64,000 nt of DNA from Flavobacterium sinopsychrotolerans (GCF_900110375.1 NZ_FODN01000006.1:1-64000); one strand, 5' to 3'; counted from the stretch's first letter, positions 26,846 to 36,257 are shown. Notes: a model not told the origin generated them from the sequence alone. Numbers and translations: made by a program.

Positions 26846-26936
26846 AAAGCAAATATTCTGCGACTGATTGAAACCTTCTGTGAATCCAATTATTTACAGA
26901 AGTTGCTTCAATAACATTTTTGACACTTTCTAAAAT
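26844..26936 (-). pseudogene. Possible C-terminal remnant of a lost gene
   Basis: On the minus strand a 30-codon stretch reads like the end of a protein (ILESVKNVIEATS, then NNWIHRRFQSVAEYLL, stop). It ends at the long hairpin, which would terminate it. A stop codon lies two codons upstream and no start is present, so it would be a decayed fragment. The rest of 26937-27190 shows nothing recognisable. Evidence is only the protein-like composition. Confidence 0.25.
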
Positions 26937-27192
26937 GGATCATTCAGGAACAGTAGCCGCACTTTTTTCAAATTATTCCGTTGACTATTTTAGGGAAGAA
27001 TGTAATTAAAAAAAGCAAAATAGACTGGTCTTTATTTGTTTCTAATTCAAATGAATTAACATCTGATTCAAATTTTCATTTCATATTGAATGCATTTTTG
27101 ATCTGTAAAATAAGGATTTGCGGTTGTGGAAATGTAACAAAATTGGATAACAATTAACTTTATAGATAACAAATACTCTTGCAAATCTTTTG

Positions 27193-27200
27193 TAACTTTG
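27193..27200 (+). promoter_or_regulatory. -7 promoter box for mnmA
   Basis: TAACTTTG matches TAnnTTTG, 29 bp before the mnmA start codon. Confidence 0.55.
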
Positions 27201-27229
27201 GACCCTTATAAAATTATAATTTTTTGAAG

Positions 27230-28417
27230 ATGAAGCGTGTTGTTGTAGGACTTTCCGGAGGTGTAGATTCAAGTGTTGCAGCTTATTTGTTGCAAGAACA
27301 AGGATATGAAGTAATAGGTCTTTTTATGAAGAATTGGCATGACGATTCAGTCACTATTTCTAATGAATGCCCGTGGCTGGAAGACAGTAATGATGCATTG
27401 CTTGTTGCCGAAAAATTAGGAATTCCATTTCAAACTGTTGATTTAAGCGAGGAATACCAAGAGAAAATCGTGGACTATATGTTCAGTGAATATGAAAAAG
27501 GGAGAACTCCAAACCCCGATGTACTTTGTAACCGTGAAATAAAATTTGACGTTTTCATGAAAATTGCTTTGAATTTGGGTGCTGATTTTGTAGCCACAGG
27601 ACATTATTGCCAGAAAACGGAAATCGAAAAGAATGGAGAAACGATTTATCAATTAATAGCCGGTGCAGATACTAATAAAGATCAGTCGTATTTTCTATGT
27701 CAATTATCACAAGAGCAATTGGCTAAATCTTTATTTCCTATTGGAGAATTAACAAAACCTGAGGTTCGTGAAATAGCCGCTAAAATGGATTTGATTACTG
27801 CCGAAAAGAAAGATTCGCAAGGTTTATGTTTTATTGGAAAAGTACGTTTGCCGGAATTTTTGCAACAAAAATTGCAGCCCAAAGATGGGATTATAATTCA
27901 AATAGATAAAAATGATCCTGTTTACAGTTCTGAAATACAAGAAGGAATAAGTGTTGAGGATGCTTTAAAATCAGAAGCAAGAAAAATTCCGTATACGCCA
28001 CAAATGGGGAAAGTAGTAGGGAAGCATCAAGGGGCCCATTATTTTACTATTGGACAACGAAAAGGATTAAATGTAGGAGGAACAACGGATCCATTATTTA
28101 TTATAGCCACAAATGTGGAAACGAATACGATATATACCGGATTATCTAGTCAGCATCCCGGATTATTTAAGAAAGCATTGCGTATTGAAAAAGATGAAGT
28201 ACATTGGATTCGCAAAGATTTGGCTTTGGCCGATGGAGAAACTATGGATGTTATGGCAAGAATACGCTACAGACAACCTTTGCAAAGTGCGACTTTACAT
28301 CAGTTCGAAAATGAAATGTACGTGGCTTTTGATGAACCACAATCTGCCATAACCGAAGGGCAATTTGCAGCTTGGTATTTAGGTGAAGAATTAGTTGGTT
28401 CTGGTGTAATTTCTTAG
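27230..28417 (+). CDS. mnmA: tRNA-specific 2-thiouridylase MnmA
   Basis: A 395-residue enzyme that places sulfur on U34 of Lys, Glu and Gln tRNAs. The N-terminal PP-loop domain begins [18 protein letters not shown]. The catalytic Cys in [14 protein letters not shown] (about 100) and the second Cys in [11 protein letters not shown] (about 200) are both present, followed by the C-terminal beta-barrel ([13 protein letters not shown]). Length is normal for bacterial MnmA. Start taken at ATG 27230; the frame extends to a TTG two codons before. Preceded by a -7 box at 27193. Confidence 0.97.
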   Translation: MKRVVVGLSGGVDSSVAAYLLQEQGYEVIGLFMKNWHDDSVTISNECPWLEDSNDALLVAEKLGIPFQTVDLSEEYQEKIVDYMFSEYEKGRTPNPDVLCNREIKFDVFMKIALNLGADFVATGHYCQKTEIEKNGETIYQLIAGADTNKDQSYFLCQLSQEQLAKSLFPIGELTKPEVREIAAKMDLITAEKKDSQGLCFIGKVRLPEFLQQKLQPKDGIIIQIDKNDPVYSSEIQEGISVEDALKSEARKIPYTPQMGKVVGKHQGAHYFTIGQRKGLNVGGTTDPLFIIATNVETNTIYTGLSSQHPGLFKKALRIEKDEVHWIRKDLALADGETMDVMARIRYRQPLQSATLHQFENEMYVAFDEPQSAITEGQFAAWYLGEELVGSGVIS

Positions 28418-28514
28418 TTTAGTGCTTTATTTTAATTTCAATAAACGTTTCCTTTGATATAAGTAGGAGTGGAATAAAAAATTGCAATCTTGTTTCAAAC
28501 TATTGAAATTTAGT

Positions 28515-28522
28515 ATATTTTT
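28515..28522 (+). promoter_or_regulatory. -7 promoter box for the subtilase gene
   Basis: TATTTTTG matches TAnnTTTG, 21 bp before the start at 28544. Confidence 0.5.
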
Positions 28523-28543
28523 GGCTTGATAAATAAAGTTACT

Positions 28544-30157
28544 ATGATGAAATTTTACTTATTTCTTTTACTAATCGTTACTACTTCAGGTTTTTCACAA
28601 CAGGATGCTTGGGTATATTTTAATGCAAAACCCAATTCTAAGTTTTTTTCTGATTCACCATTAAATATGCTCTCTCAAAGAGCATTGGACAGAAGAGCCA
28701 ATCAAAATATTGCCCTAGATTATAAAGATATTCCAGTAGAAGCAACTTATATCAGTCAAATAAAATCAGTTGCAGGAATTACTGTAATGGCAAAATCCAA
28801 ATGGCTCAACGCAATTCATGTTCGAGGGCAACAAGCGGCTATAAATTCGTTAGCCCTATTTTCTTTTGTCACTAAAGTTGATTTTGCGGACAAATCGTTA
28901 AATCAATTGGGAAAAATTGCAAAATCCACGAAGGTAAAAAAGGGAAATAAAACTAAGAAAACTAAAATTGACTATGCTTATGGATCCTCATCGAATCAAA
29001 TCCAGATGCTTAATGGACAACTGTTACACCAACAGAATTATACTGGATCAGGAAAAGTAATTGCCGTAATGGATGCTGGTTATCCGGGAGTAAATACCAC
29101 ACAGCCTTTTCAAAGATTAAGAGATAATGACCAAATTTTGGGTGGTTATAACTTTGTTCTCAGAGATTCAAATTTTTACACTGGGGCTTCTCACGGGACA
29201 TCTGTGCTTTCCTCAATGGGCGGATACAAAGAAAATTCGTTAGTGGGAACGGCGCCTGATGCCTCTTATTATTTATTTATAACAGAAGATGACACCTCTG
29301 AGAATCCTGTGGAAGAATCCCTTTGGGTCGAAGCTGCAGAAAAAGCAGATAGTTTAGGGGTAGATATTATAAATACTTCTTTGGGTTATTTTGATTTTGA
29401 TAACGAGGCTTACAATCATACCTTCAGTGAAATGAATGGCGCAACAGCATTTATGTCTCGCGGTGCTGAAATTGCATTTAGCCGAGGAATGATTTTAGTG
29501 ACTTCGGCGGGTAATTCAGGAAATTCATCAGATCCACATATTGCTGTTCCTGCGGATGCTGTTTCTGTACTTTCTGTTGGTGCAGTAACTGCTTCTGAAA
29601 CAATAACTTCATTCAGTTCAACAGGGCCGTCTTTTGACGGAAGGATAAAACCGGATGTCATGGCACAAGGGCAAGCCGCAGTAGTTTCAGATGCAGCAGG
29701 GAATATTGTAACGGCAAACGGAACTTCTTTTTCGGGTCCAATCATGGCGGGAATGGTAGCTTGTTTATGGCAGGCGTTTCCACAAAAAACAAATCAGGAA
29801 ATCAGAGCATTAATAATACAATCATCCGATAAATTTTCGGTGCCAAATAATCAATATGGATATGGAATCCCAGATTTTGGATTGGCGGTGAGCAATGGAT
29901 TAGCTTCAACATCTTTTTCGAAAGATGATTTTATAATTTATCCCAATCCTGCAAGTGATTTTGTTTCGGTTGCTTTACCGGCAAAGTTCGAAATGGGAAC
30001 CGTTTTTTTATACACTTTGCTAGGACAGAAAATTTTAGAACAAAAAATAACCTCTCAATCATCAATTATTTCATTGAAATCTCTTGAAAAAGGAATGTAT
30101 CTTTATAAAATGGAATCTATTGGTTTCTCTAAAACGGGAAAAATAGTAAAACAATAA
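28544..30157 (+). CDS. Subtilisin-like S8 peptidase with T9SS sorting domain
   Basis: A 537-residue secreted serine protease. It has a signal peptide (ending SGFSQ), a propeptide-like region (about 20-150) and an S8 catalytic domain with the triad Asp in AVMDAGYPG, His in ASHGTSVLS and Ser in NGTSFSGPIMAG; the last is a variant of the usual GTSMAxP. AGNSGNSS gives the oxyanion Asn. The final 75 residues (FIIYPNPASDFVSV ... GKIVKQ) are a type A C-terminal domain that directs export by the type IX secretion system, consistent with gldI in this genome. Start is Met at 28544 or 28547. A nitronate monooxygenase gene follows 15 bp later. Confidence 0.95.
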   Translation: MMKFYLFLLLIVTTSGFSQQDAWVYFNAKPNSKFFSDSPLNMLSQRALDRRANQNIALDYKDIPVEATYISQIKSVAGITVMAKSKWLNAIHVRGQQAAINSLALFSFVTKVDFADKSLNQLGKIAKSTKVKKGNKTKKTKIDYAYGSSSNQIQMLNGQLLHQQNYTGSGKVIAVMDAGYPGVNTTQPFQRLRDNDQILGGYNFVLRDSNFYTGASHGTSVLSSMGGYKENSLVGTAPDASYYLFITEDDTSENPVEESLWVEAAEKADSLGVDIINTSLGYFDFDNEAYNHTFSEMNGATAFMSRGAEIAFSRGMILVTSAGNSGNSSDPHIAVPADAVSVLSVGAVTASETITSFSSTGPSFDGRIKPDVMAQGQAAVVSDAAGNIVTANGTSFSGPIMAGMVACLWQAFPQKTNQEIRALIIQSSDKFSVPNNQYGYGIPDFGLAVSNGLASTSFSKDDFIIYPNPASDFVSVALPAKFEMGTVFLYTLLGQKILEQKITSQSSIISLKSLEKGMYLYKMESIGFSKTGKIVKQ

Positions 30158-30172
30158 CAGCATTAATACCAC

Positions 30173-31117
30173 ATGAATAAAATCACAGAACTTTTTAAAA
30201 TTAAATATCCAATTATTCAAGGAGGAATGATTTGGAACAGTGGATATAAATTAGCAAGTGCCGTCAGTAATGCAGGAGGTTTGGGATTGATTGGCGCTGG
30301 TTCCATGTATCCTGAAGTGTTACGCGAACACATTCAGAAATGTAAAAAAGCCACTTCAAAACCTTTTGGGGTTAATGTTCCAATGTTGTATCCCAACATC
30401 GAAGAAATCATGAAAATCATTGTTGAAGAGGGCGTAAAAATCGTTTTTACTTCGGCTGGAAATCCTAAAACATGGACTTCATATTTAAAGGAAAATGGCA
30501 TAACTGTTGTACATGTGGTCAGCAGTTCAATATTCGCTTTAAAAGCTCAAGAAGCAGGCGTTGATGCTATTGTTGCCGAAGGTTTTGAAGCTGGCGGACA
30601 TAACGGAAGAGAAGAAACTACCACCCTTACGCTTATTCCTATAGTGAAAGAAAAAATAAAAATTCCCTTTATTGCTGCAGGAGGTATTGCTACTGGTCGC
30701 GGTATGTTAGCCGTTATGATTCTTGGTGCAGATGGAGTTCAGGTTGGAAGTAGATTTGCAGCATCTTTGGAATCATCAGCTCATGAAAATTTCAAGGAAA
30801 CTATCATAAATACTAAGGAAGGCGATACACAATTGACTCTGAAAGAACTCGCTCCAGTTCGCTTAATTAAAAATAAATTTTATCAAGATGTTCAGGATTT
30901 ATATGAAAAATGTCCAACAAAGGAAGATTTAGTTGTTTTATTAGGAAGAGCAAGAGCAAAAAAAGGCATGTTCGAAGGTGATTTAGTGGAAGGAGAATTA
31001 GAAATAGGACAAATAGCAGGGATTATTCACGAAATAAAGCCAGCTGGAGAAATCATTAAGGAGATGATAATCGATTTTCAAACTGCTAGGCAAGAAGTAC
31101 TAAATTTTGATTTTTAA
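30173..31117 (+). CDS. Nitronate monooxygenase / FabK-like FMN enzyme
   Basis: A 314-residue TIM-barrel flavoprotein. Near the N-terminus IKYPIIQGGMIW and NAGGLGLIGAGS bind FMN. The barrel continues with GVNVPMLYPN, VFTSAGNPKTW, EGFEAGGHNGREE (catalytic His) and AAGGIATGRG plus VQVGSRFAAS for the phosphate. The family contains nitronate monooxygenases and enoyl-ACP reductase II (FabK), which are hard to separate by eye, so the substrate is left open. It is 15 bp downstream of the subtilase gene and 3 bp upstream of a small secreted protein, probably in one transcript. Confidence 0.88.
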   Translation: MNKITELFKIKYPIIQGGMIWNSGYKLASAVSNAGGLGLIGAGSMYPEVLREHIQKCKKATSKPFGVNVPMLYPNIEEIMKIIVEEGVKIVFTSAGNPKTWTSYLKENGITVVHVVSSSIFALKAQEAGVDAIVAEGFEAGGHNGREETTTLTLIPIVKEKIKIPFIAAGGIATGRGMLAVMILGADGVQVGSRFAASLESSAHENFKETIINTKEGDTQLTLKELAPVRLIKNKFYQDVQDLYEKCPTKEDLVVLLGRARAKKGMFEGDLVEGELEIGQIAGIIHEIKPAGEIIKEMIIDFQTARQEVLNFDF

Positions 31118-31120
31118 ACA

Positions 31121-31531
31121 ATGAATAAAACAAAAATATATATCGTCTTGTTTTTTTTAGTATTAGGATTGCAACATTCTTATGGACAAAATTATAAGTT
31201 TAAAACCTCGGGCTTTAGTGTTTTAGAAAAAAATGAAAAGGGAAAGTGGGGCAATTGGTCTGATTTGAATCTGGTTAATATATTAGTTACTCTGGATACT
31301 AATAAAAACAGAATTGTAGTTTATTCAAAAATTATTCAACTATTTGAAATTGTTGATTATCAAGCAACTGAAGAAAATTATACTGATATTGTATATTCTT
31401 TTTCTTGTAAAGATAATGAAGGAGTCAATTGTACGCTTTCAATTATTACCAGGAAAAAGCAAGATAACAGGAAACAATTGTATATCAATTATGACAATAG
31501 GATTGTTGTCTATAATATTTTCAACATGTAA
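31121..31531 (+). CDS. Small secreted hypothetical protein
   Basis: A 136-residue protein with a signal peptide (ending HSYGQN). The mature part of about 113 residues is beta-rich with alternating hydrophobic residues (NRIVVYSKIIQLFEIVDY, LYINYDNRIVVYNIF) and no known motif. Starting 3 bp after the nitronate monooxygenase stop, it is likely the last gene of that transcript. Function unknown. Confidence 0.75.
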   Translation: MNKTKIYIVLFFLVLGLQHSYGQNYKFKTSGFSVLEKNEKGKWGNWSDLNLVNILVTLDTNKNRIVVYSKIIQLFEIVDYQATEENYTDIVYSFSCKDNEGVNCTLSIITRKKQDNRKQLYINYDNRIVVYNIFNM

Positions 31532-31620
31532 AATCAGGATAAATCGAAGTGTACTGATTTGAACGTGTAAACTACTGAAATTAATGTATTTATTATTTAA
31601 GTCTGGAGTCTTTTTACTAT

Positions 31621-32061
31621 TTAAAGCTTTTCGATGTCTTTGATAAACGCATCATATTCCAAATAAAACATTTCGAGAGCATTCATTTTTTCGTTGTAAA
31701 AATCAAATATTTCATCCCAATAGTTTTTATTACTGACCCCAACGCCTAATTTTTCAACCCAAATTCGACTGATTGTTTTGCCACTCTCCAGCGTGTGTTC
31801 CTTCTCGAAAATCAAGTCTTTGATAAATTCTTCTTCGAGAATGTTTTTTAAAGCTTCGAGTTTTTCAAAATAAGCAATTCTTTTTTCATCGCTTCGATGC
31901 TCAATATCTATTAGAACTTGAGCTTTTTTATTATCTACATAAAATTTAAAAGAGAAATCCTTGATTTTAGTGTCATACAACACCCATTTACGCGGATATT
32001 TTTCTGCAAATGCAATCCAGAATTCTCGCTTTAATCTTTGTGTTTCTTCTTTGCTGTACAT
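31621..32061 (-). CDS. DUF4268 domain protein
   Basis: A 146-residue soluble protein. REFWIAFAEKYPRKWVLYDTKIKDFSFKF and IDIEHRSDEKRIAYFEKLE are typical of the DUF4268 family. The fold resembles nuclease-like domains found with restriction or RNA-processing proteins, but the function is not established. It lies alone between a secreted protein and the divergent Nudix gene, with 93 bp to the latter. No signal peptide. Confidence 0.85.
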   Translation of the reverse strand: MYSKEETQRLKREFWIAFAEKYPRKWVLYDTKIKDFSFKFYVDNKKAQVLIDIEHRSDEKRIAYFEKLEALKNILEEEFIKDLIFEKEHTLESGKTISRIWVEKLGVGVSNKNYWDEIFDFYNEKMNALEMFYLEYDAFIKDIEKL

Positions 32062-32154
32062 TAGAAATGACTTTTGGTACTAGAAAATTTGTGCAACTGT
32101 ATTTTCTAAATTATATTTATATTAAATTTCAGTGTGCAAAAATAGACTTTGATT

Positions 32155-32796
32155 ATGGATTTTCAAGAATTTTTACGGTTTGTTCCTAAATTAATCGATG
32201 CTAGGCTTCCTGCATTAGATGCGCATATTAAAATGGCACCTTTAGAGCGACTGGAAAGCTTGAGAAATATTGATTTTGGTGATAAAAAACCTAGAATTGC
32301 GGCTGTGATGATGCTTTTTTATCCTAAAAAAGAAAGAACGCACTTAGTATTGATTGTTCGGAACTCTTACAAAGGAGTTCATTCGGCTCAAATTGCATTT
32401 CCAGGAGGAAAATATGAATTAGAAGATGAAAATTTTGCTGAAACGGCACTTCGAGAAACACATGAAGAAGTGGGGATTCATCCAGATAAAATAGAAATTC
32501 TTAAACCATTTACAGAATTATATATTCCGGCAAGTAACTTTATGGTGCATCCCTTTTTGGGTATCAGTAAGGAAGAACTTGTATTTTTACCCCAGCCATC
32601 TGAAGTGGCTGGTATTATCGAATTACCATTGTCTACTTTCTTGAGCGATGCGATTGTGGTGGATACAAATTTGTCAACTTCTTATGCTGACAGCATCAGT
32701 ATTCCAGCTTTCAAAATTGAGGAACATATTGTTTGGGGCGCTACAGCAATGATGTTGAGTGAATTAAAAGAAGTTTTAAAGGAAGTTTTAGGCTGA
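32155..32796 (+). CDS. Nudix hydrolase, CoA pyrophosphatase type
   Basis: A 213-residue Nudix enzyme with the complete Nudix box at about 83-105: GGKYELEDENFAETALRE then THEEVGI. It is preceded by the SAQIAFPGG segment characteristic of NudL/CoAse-type proteins that hydrolyse coenzyme A and its derivatives. Two hydrophobic beta strands and a C-terminal helix complete the fold. Start taken at ATG 32155 (MDFQEFLRF); the open frame reaches a TTG two codons earlier. It precedes the PlsC-like gene with a 140-bp gap containing a promoter box for that gene. Confidence 0.92.
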   Translation: MDFQEFLRFVPKLIDARLPALDAHIKMAPLERLESLRNIDFGDKKPRIAAVMMLFYPKKERTHLVLIVRNSYKGVHSAQIAFPGGKYELEDENFAETALRETHEEVGIHPDKIEILKPFTELYIPASNFMVHPFLGISKEELVFLPQPSEVAGIIELPLSTFLSDAIVVDTNLSTSYADSISIPAFKIEEHIVWGATAMMLSELKEVLKEVLG

Positions 32797-32896
32797 GATA
32801 TTTCTTTTTTTTAGTGATTTTAGGGTACATTTAATTTGCAATAATTTCCAAATGGATTCTATTTAATTCAGCAATCAACTTCAAATATAAATTTCG

Positions 32897-32904
32897 TAAG
32901 TTTG
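32897..32904 (+). promoter_or_regulatory. -7 promoter box for the acyltransferase gene
   Basis: TAAGTTTG matches TAnnTTTG, 32 bp before the start at 32937. Confidence 0.5.
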
Positions 32905-32936
32905 TAATCCAAATTCACAAAAAAACACACAATTTT

Positions 32937-33746
32937 ATGGGATTGTTGAAGAGAAATCCTTTCGGACACATATTATTTATAAAAAAATGGCTAATCCGAA
33001 TCTTTGGTACCATCACACACAGACGGTATAGAGGATTTAATGAATTGCAAATTGAAGGTTCAGAAATTATTAGAAATTTACCGGATACTAACGTGCTTTT
33101 TATTTCCAATCACCAAACCTATTTTGCGGATGTAGTAGCCATGTTTCATGTTTTTAATGCAAGTTTGAGCGGTCGCGATGATACTATTAAGAATGTTTGT
33201 TATTTGTGGCAACCTAAAATGAATATCTACTATGTAGCAGCCAAAGAAACCATGCAGGCGGGATTATTACCAAGAATTATGGCGTATGCCGGAGCAATTT
33301 CTGTAGAGCGGACTTGGCGTGCTAAAGGAGTTGATGTTCAGGAGAAAAAAGATATTAACCCTGATGATACTGAAAATATAAAAATAGCTTTACATGACGG
33401 TTGGGTAATCACTTTTCCACAAGGAACAACAAAATCGTTCAAGCCTGTTCGTAAAGGAACAGCGCATATTATCAAACTGCACAGACCTATTGTAGTGCCT
33501 ATTGTTATAGATGGTTTTCGTCGCTCGTTTGATAAAAAAGGACTACGCATGAAGAAGAAAGGAATCCTGCAATCTTTTATCATCAAAGAACCACTGGACA
33601 TTGATTATGATAATGATACCATTGAAGAAATTGTAGAAAAAGTGGAGTATGCAATTGAGCAACATCCTTCATTCCTAAAAGTCATTCCATCTGAAATTAT
33701 AAAGGAGCAAGAAGAATTGAACCGATTAAGAAAATGGGAATATTAA
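32937..33746 (+). CDS. PlsC-like 1-acylglycerol-3-phosphate acyltransferase family protein
   Basis: A 269-residue acyltransferase. Motif I is SNHQTYFADV, in which the Asp is six residues after the His (HX5D) rather than the usual HX4D. Motif III is FPQGTTKSF, where PlsC has FPEGTRS. IVVPIVIDGFRRSF is motif IV. These define the glycerophospholipid acyltransferase superfamily acting at the inner membrane, but the altered residues suggest a divergent subgroup, perhaps with another acceptor. There is no obvious transmembrane helix; basic residues at the N-terminus could bind the membrane surface. It ends at a bidirectional terminator. Confidence 0.88.
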   Translation: MGLLKRNPFGHILFIKKWLIRIFGTITHRRYRGFNELQIEGSEIIRNLPDTNVLFISNHQTYFADVVAMFHVFNASLSGRDDTIKNVCYLWQPKMNIYYVAAKETMQAGLLPRIMAYAGAISVERTWRAKGVDVQEKKDINPDDTENIKIALHDGWVITFPQGTTKSFKPVRKGTAHIIKLHRPIVVPIVIDGFRRSFDKKGLRMKKKGILQSFIIKEPLDIDYDNDTIEEIVEKVEYAIEQHPSFLKVIPSEIIKEQEELNRLRKWEY

Positions 33747-33750
33747 ATTA

Positions 33751-33777
33751 AAAAAGAGGCAATTGCCTCTTTTTTTA
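33751..33777. terminator. Bidirectional terminator
   Basis: AAAAAGAGGC joined directly to its complement (through AATT) forms a perfect palindrome with A and T runs, between convergent genes. Confidence 0.88.
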
Positions 33778-34380
33778 TAGATCGATTTTCTTTAATTCTG
33801 CATAATTTCTATTCAGTTTTTTTAATAAAATACCATAAATCAATTGATAGAAAAGCCATACAATACCTACCATAATAATTATGAAAACTAACATTAGAAT
33901 ACATTTGAAAAATATTCTAGCTCCGTCATCATGGTTTGTTACGGATTTAATTAGGATTTCAGTTGATAATAATAGTACAGCAACAAAAAACACAAGAAAC
34001 AAATTATATCCTATATAATAACGGACTGTTTTACGTGTGTTTAAAATGCATTCCATCAATTTTTTAGTATTTGAAGTCACTGATATAGAGCGATAATTCT
34101 TATAGAATAAATACATAAAGAATAATGCTACACCATAACTTAAATAATCTAAAACAGTAATAAAAATCTCAATTGTTTCAGATTTACTCATCTTTTCATC
34201 AGGAAGTAAAAAACTCAAAGAATTTAATACTACAAATTCAATAATGCTAATAATAAAAATCCACTTCACAATCGAAGATGATTTTTTATGGATCATTTTA
34301 TAAATTTCGATTTCTGATACCTGCTCAAAAGAATTATCACTCTTCTGCCAGTCTTTTTTTAATAAATCCAGCTCTTTCAT
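33775..34380 (-). CDS. Four-helix membrane protein, putative partner of the ECF sigma factor
   Basis: A 201-residue protein with a cytoplasmic N-terminus (about 1-35, DLLKKDWQKSDNSF) and four predicted membrane helices (about 37-60, 70-100, 115-140 and 155-180). Its start overlaps the sigma factor stop by 4 bp (ATGA type), so the two are translationally coupled. In Bacteroidota such a protein behind an ECF sigma gene often acts as an anti-sigma factor. No zinc anti-sigma motif (HxxxCxxC) is visible here, so the role is positional inference. Confidence 0.8.
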   Translation of the reverse strand: MKELDLLKKDWQKSDNSFEQVSEIEIYKMIHKKSSSIVKWIFIISIIEFVVLNSLSFLLPDEKMSKSETIEIFITVLDYLSYGVALFFMYLFYKNYRSISVTSNTKKLMECILNTRKTVRYYIGYNLFLVFFVAVLLLSTEILIKSVTNHDDGARIFFKCILMLVFIIIMVGIVWLFYQLIYGILLKKLNRNYAELKKIDL

Positions 34381-34880
34381 ATTCCTAATGGATTTAATAT
34401 TTTCTTTAATTTCCCTTTTATTCTATTCATTTTCACCCTAGCATTTACTTCGCTAATCCCTAATGTTTCCGATATTTCCTGATAGTCCTTGTCTTCCAGG
34501 TACATAAATATCAATGCTTTTTCAATGTCATTCAACTGGTAAACCGCTTTGTACATTAATTTTAATTGTTCTTCCTCTTCATAGTCGTATTCCACATCAT
34601 TCAGGAAATGTTGTCGTCCTTCAAATTCGATAGTATTTATGGATCGTTTTGTTTTTCGGTACAAAGTAATCGCTGTATTCAGTGCGACTCGATACGCCCA
34701 AGTAGAAAATTTGCTGTCACCCCTAAATTTTGGAAAAGCCTTCCACAACTGTATCGTGATTTCCTGAAACAAATCCTTGTGTGCATCATCGCCATTAGTA
34801 TACAACCTACAAATCTTGTGGATTATATTCTGATTTTCCTGCAACTGCTTTACAAAAGAATGTTCTAGATTATCACTCAT
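34377..34880 (-). CDS. ECF-type RNA polymerase sigma factor
   Basis: A 167-residue sigma-70 family protein with only regions 2 and 4. Region 2 contains DLFQEITIQLWKAFPKF and FSTWAYRVALNTAITLYRK (core binding and -10 recognition). Region 4 contains LIFMYLEDKDYQEISETLGI and the helix-turn-helix VNARVKMNRIKGKL for -35 recognition. It is divergent from the large secreted protein gene at 35115, with 234 bp between, so it may control that gene pair. Its immediate downstream partner is the membrane protein at 33775-34380. Confidence 0.93.
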   Translation of the reverse strand: MSDNLEHSFVKQLQENQNIIHKICRLYTNGDDAHKDLFQEITIQLWKAFPKFRGDSKFSTWAYRVALNTAITLYRKTKRSINTIEFEGRQHFLNDVEYDYEEEEQLKLMYKAVYQLNDIEKALIFMYLEDKDYQEISETLGISEVNARVKMNRIKGKLKKILNPLGI

Positions 34881-35074
34881 ATATACGTTAGTAAGTCCAA
34901 ACTGGTTTTTGTTACAAAAAAGTGCATTTTTATTAGTAGTACAGATTCAATAATTTATTTTAAAAATCTATTCTAATCTAAGTTTTAACTATTATTTGAT
35001 TTTTAAAAGTATTCTTAATTTATTTAAGTTTTTTTTTGTAAGAATTTAAACTTGCTTTTAAAAGATATAATGAA

Positions 35075-35111
35075 TAGTTTTGCAAGTATTATTATTATTA
35101 TTATTATTTAA
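35075..35111 (+). promoter_or_regulatory. -7 box followed by (ATT)7 repeat upstream of 35115
   Basis: TAGTTTTG at 35075-35082 matches TAnnTTTG. Seven perfect ATT copies follow at 35088-35108, lying in the expected 5' leader immediately before the start codon at 35115. Copy-number change would alter leader length and spacing around the ribosome-binding region. Confidence 0.55.
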
Positions 35112-35114
35112 TTT

Positions 35115-36251
35115 ATGAAAAAAATTATACTCCTTGTATTCTTCATGTCCTTTTTAAGTTCAAAAGCTCAAAAAGTAGACCTTGACCATTTTTATTTCGG
35201 TGTTAGCTATCAAATACTTCCTAAAGAGCCTATTCCTTTCGAAAAAAGAACTTTCTCATCAAGGGTAAAATTAGGCGGCGCTTTACAAACTTATCTAAAT
35301 CCAATAAATTTAAATGAAAAGATAAATATAATTGGCTGGAAAAAAGTAGATCAAAACGGTACAGTTGATGTTGAACTTAATTTAGAAGATTTTGTTGAAA
35401 AAGGAGTTTCTCCTCAAACAAGAGTTGATGAAAAAAAAGACAAAGATGGCCGAGTAATTAGTAGAAAAGTGTACTATTATGTTGTTGCAAAATATGCGAC
35501 AAGAGGATATGCTAAAGTAAAAGGTCCAATTACTCCGACACCAATTTCTGAAAAACAGATTGAAGAAGAAAAAGCAAAACAAGCTTCTGTAGCAAATAAC
35601 AGATTTTTGAAAAATGTAGTTATAAAGAAAGATACAACGGCTTCGAAAGACGGTTTTAATATTAGTTTTAATGGTGAGTTAGAGTATAAATCAAAAGAAT
35701 ATACAGATCCATCAGCACCAATTGATGATTTTAATCTCAATAAAACAGCTATTCGCGATCAAACTCTTAGAGATTTTGCCGATAATTCTTTAGCTAATTT
35801 CAGCAGAAATATTAATTATACTTACGGTTTCAAACCTAAAAATGATAATGAAATTCTTTGGATTTTGGATGCTAAAAATGAAGAGGGAAAAACTCAAACC
35901 GAAACAGTTCAGGCAGTTAAATTTTTGTTCGCTAGTATGAAGGCTGATGAGCCTATTGATGAACTAAAATCAAACATACAGCCTTTAATTGAGTATTTTG
36001 ATTCTTTGAAAACGAAATATGCTGAAGACAGTAAACCTTCTCGTAAAATGAGATATTCTGCTTACTACAATTTAGCTGTAATTTATTTAATGCTTGACGA
36101 GCCAGAAAAAGCAATCGCTGAATCTGAGAAATTAATTGCTAATGATTACGATAAAAGTGATGGAAAAGGACTTATTGAAAGAGCAAATAAATTAATTGCA
36201 AGTTTTAAAGCAGCAAAAACAAATAGTACACATAACCCCGCACTTAAATAG
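35115..36251 (+). CDS. Secreted hypothetical protein with helical-repeat C-terminus
   Basis: A 378-residue exported protein (signal peptide ending SSKAQK). The N-terminal half is mainly beta (FYFGVSYQILPKEPIPFEKR, VDVELNLEDFV). The C-terminal half is helical, with a TPR-like segment MRYSAYYNLAVIYLMLDEPE near 315-335. The next gene, 6 bp downstream, has a similar layout and an alignable segment (FTANYNLVATNILLGQIDE), so the two are distant paralogues and probably work together in the envelope. Controlled perhaps by the divergent ECF sigma factor. No family recognised. Confidence 0.8.
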   Translation: MKKIILLVFFMSFLSSKAQKVDLDHFYFGVSYQILPKEPIPFEKRTFSSRVKLGGALQTYLNPINLNEKINIIGWKKVDQNGTVDVELNLEDFVEKGVSPQTRVDEKKDKDGRVISRKVYYYVVAKYATRGYAKVKGPITPTPISEKQIEEEKAKQASVANNRFLKNVVIKKDTTASKDGFNISFNGELEYKSKEYTDPSAPIDDFNLNKTAIRDQTLRDFADNSLANFSRNINYTYGFKPKNDNEILWILDAKNEEGKTQTETVQAVKFLFASMKADEPIDELKSNIQPLIEYFDSLKTKYAEDSKPSRKMRYSAYYNLAVIYLMLDEPEKAIAESEKLIANDYDKSDGKGLIERANKLIASFKAAKTNSTHNPALK

Positions 36252-36257
36252 AAATAC

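Noticed and set aside
29416..29745. 109-residue ORF antisense to the subtilase
   Set aside because: It mirrors codon structure of the conserved protease domain; no independent start signals or homology.
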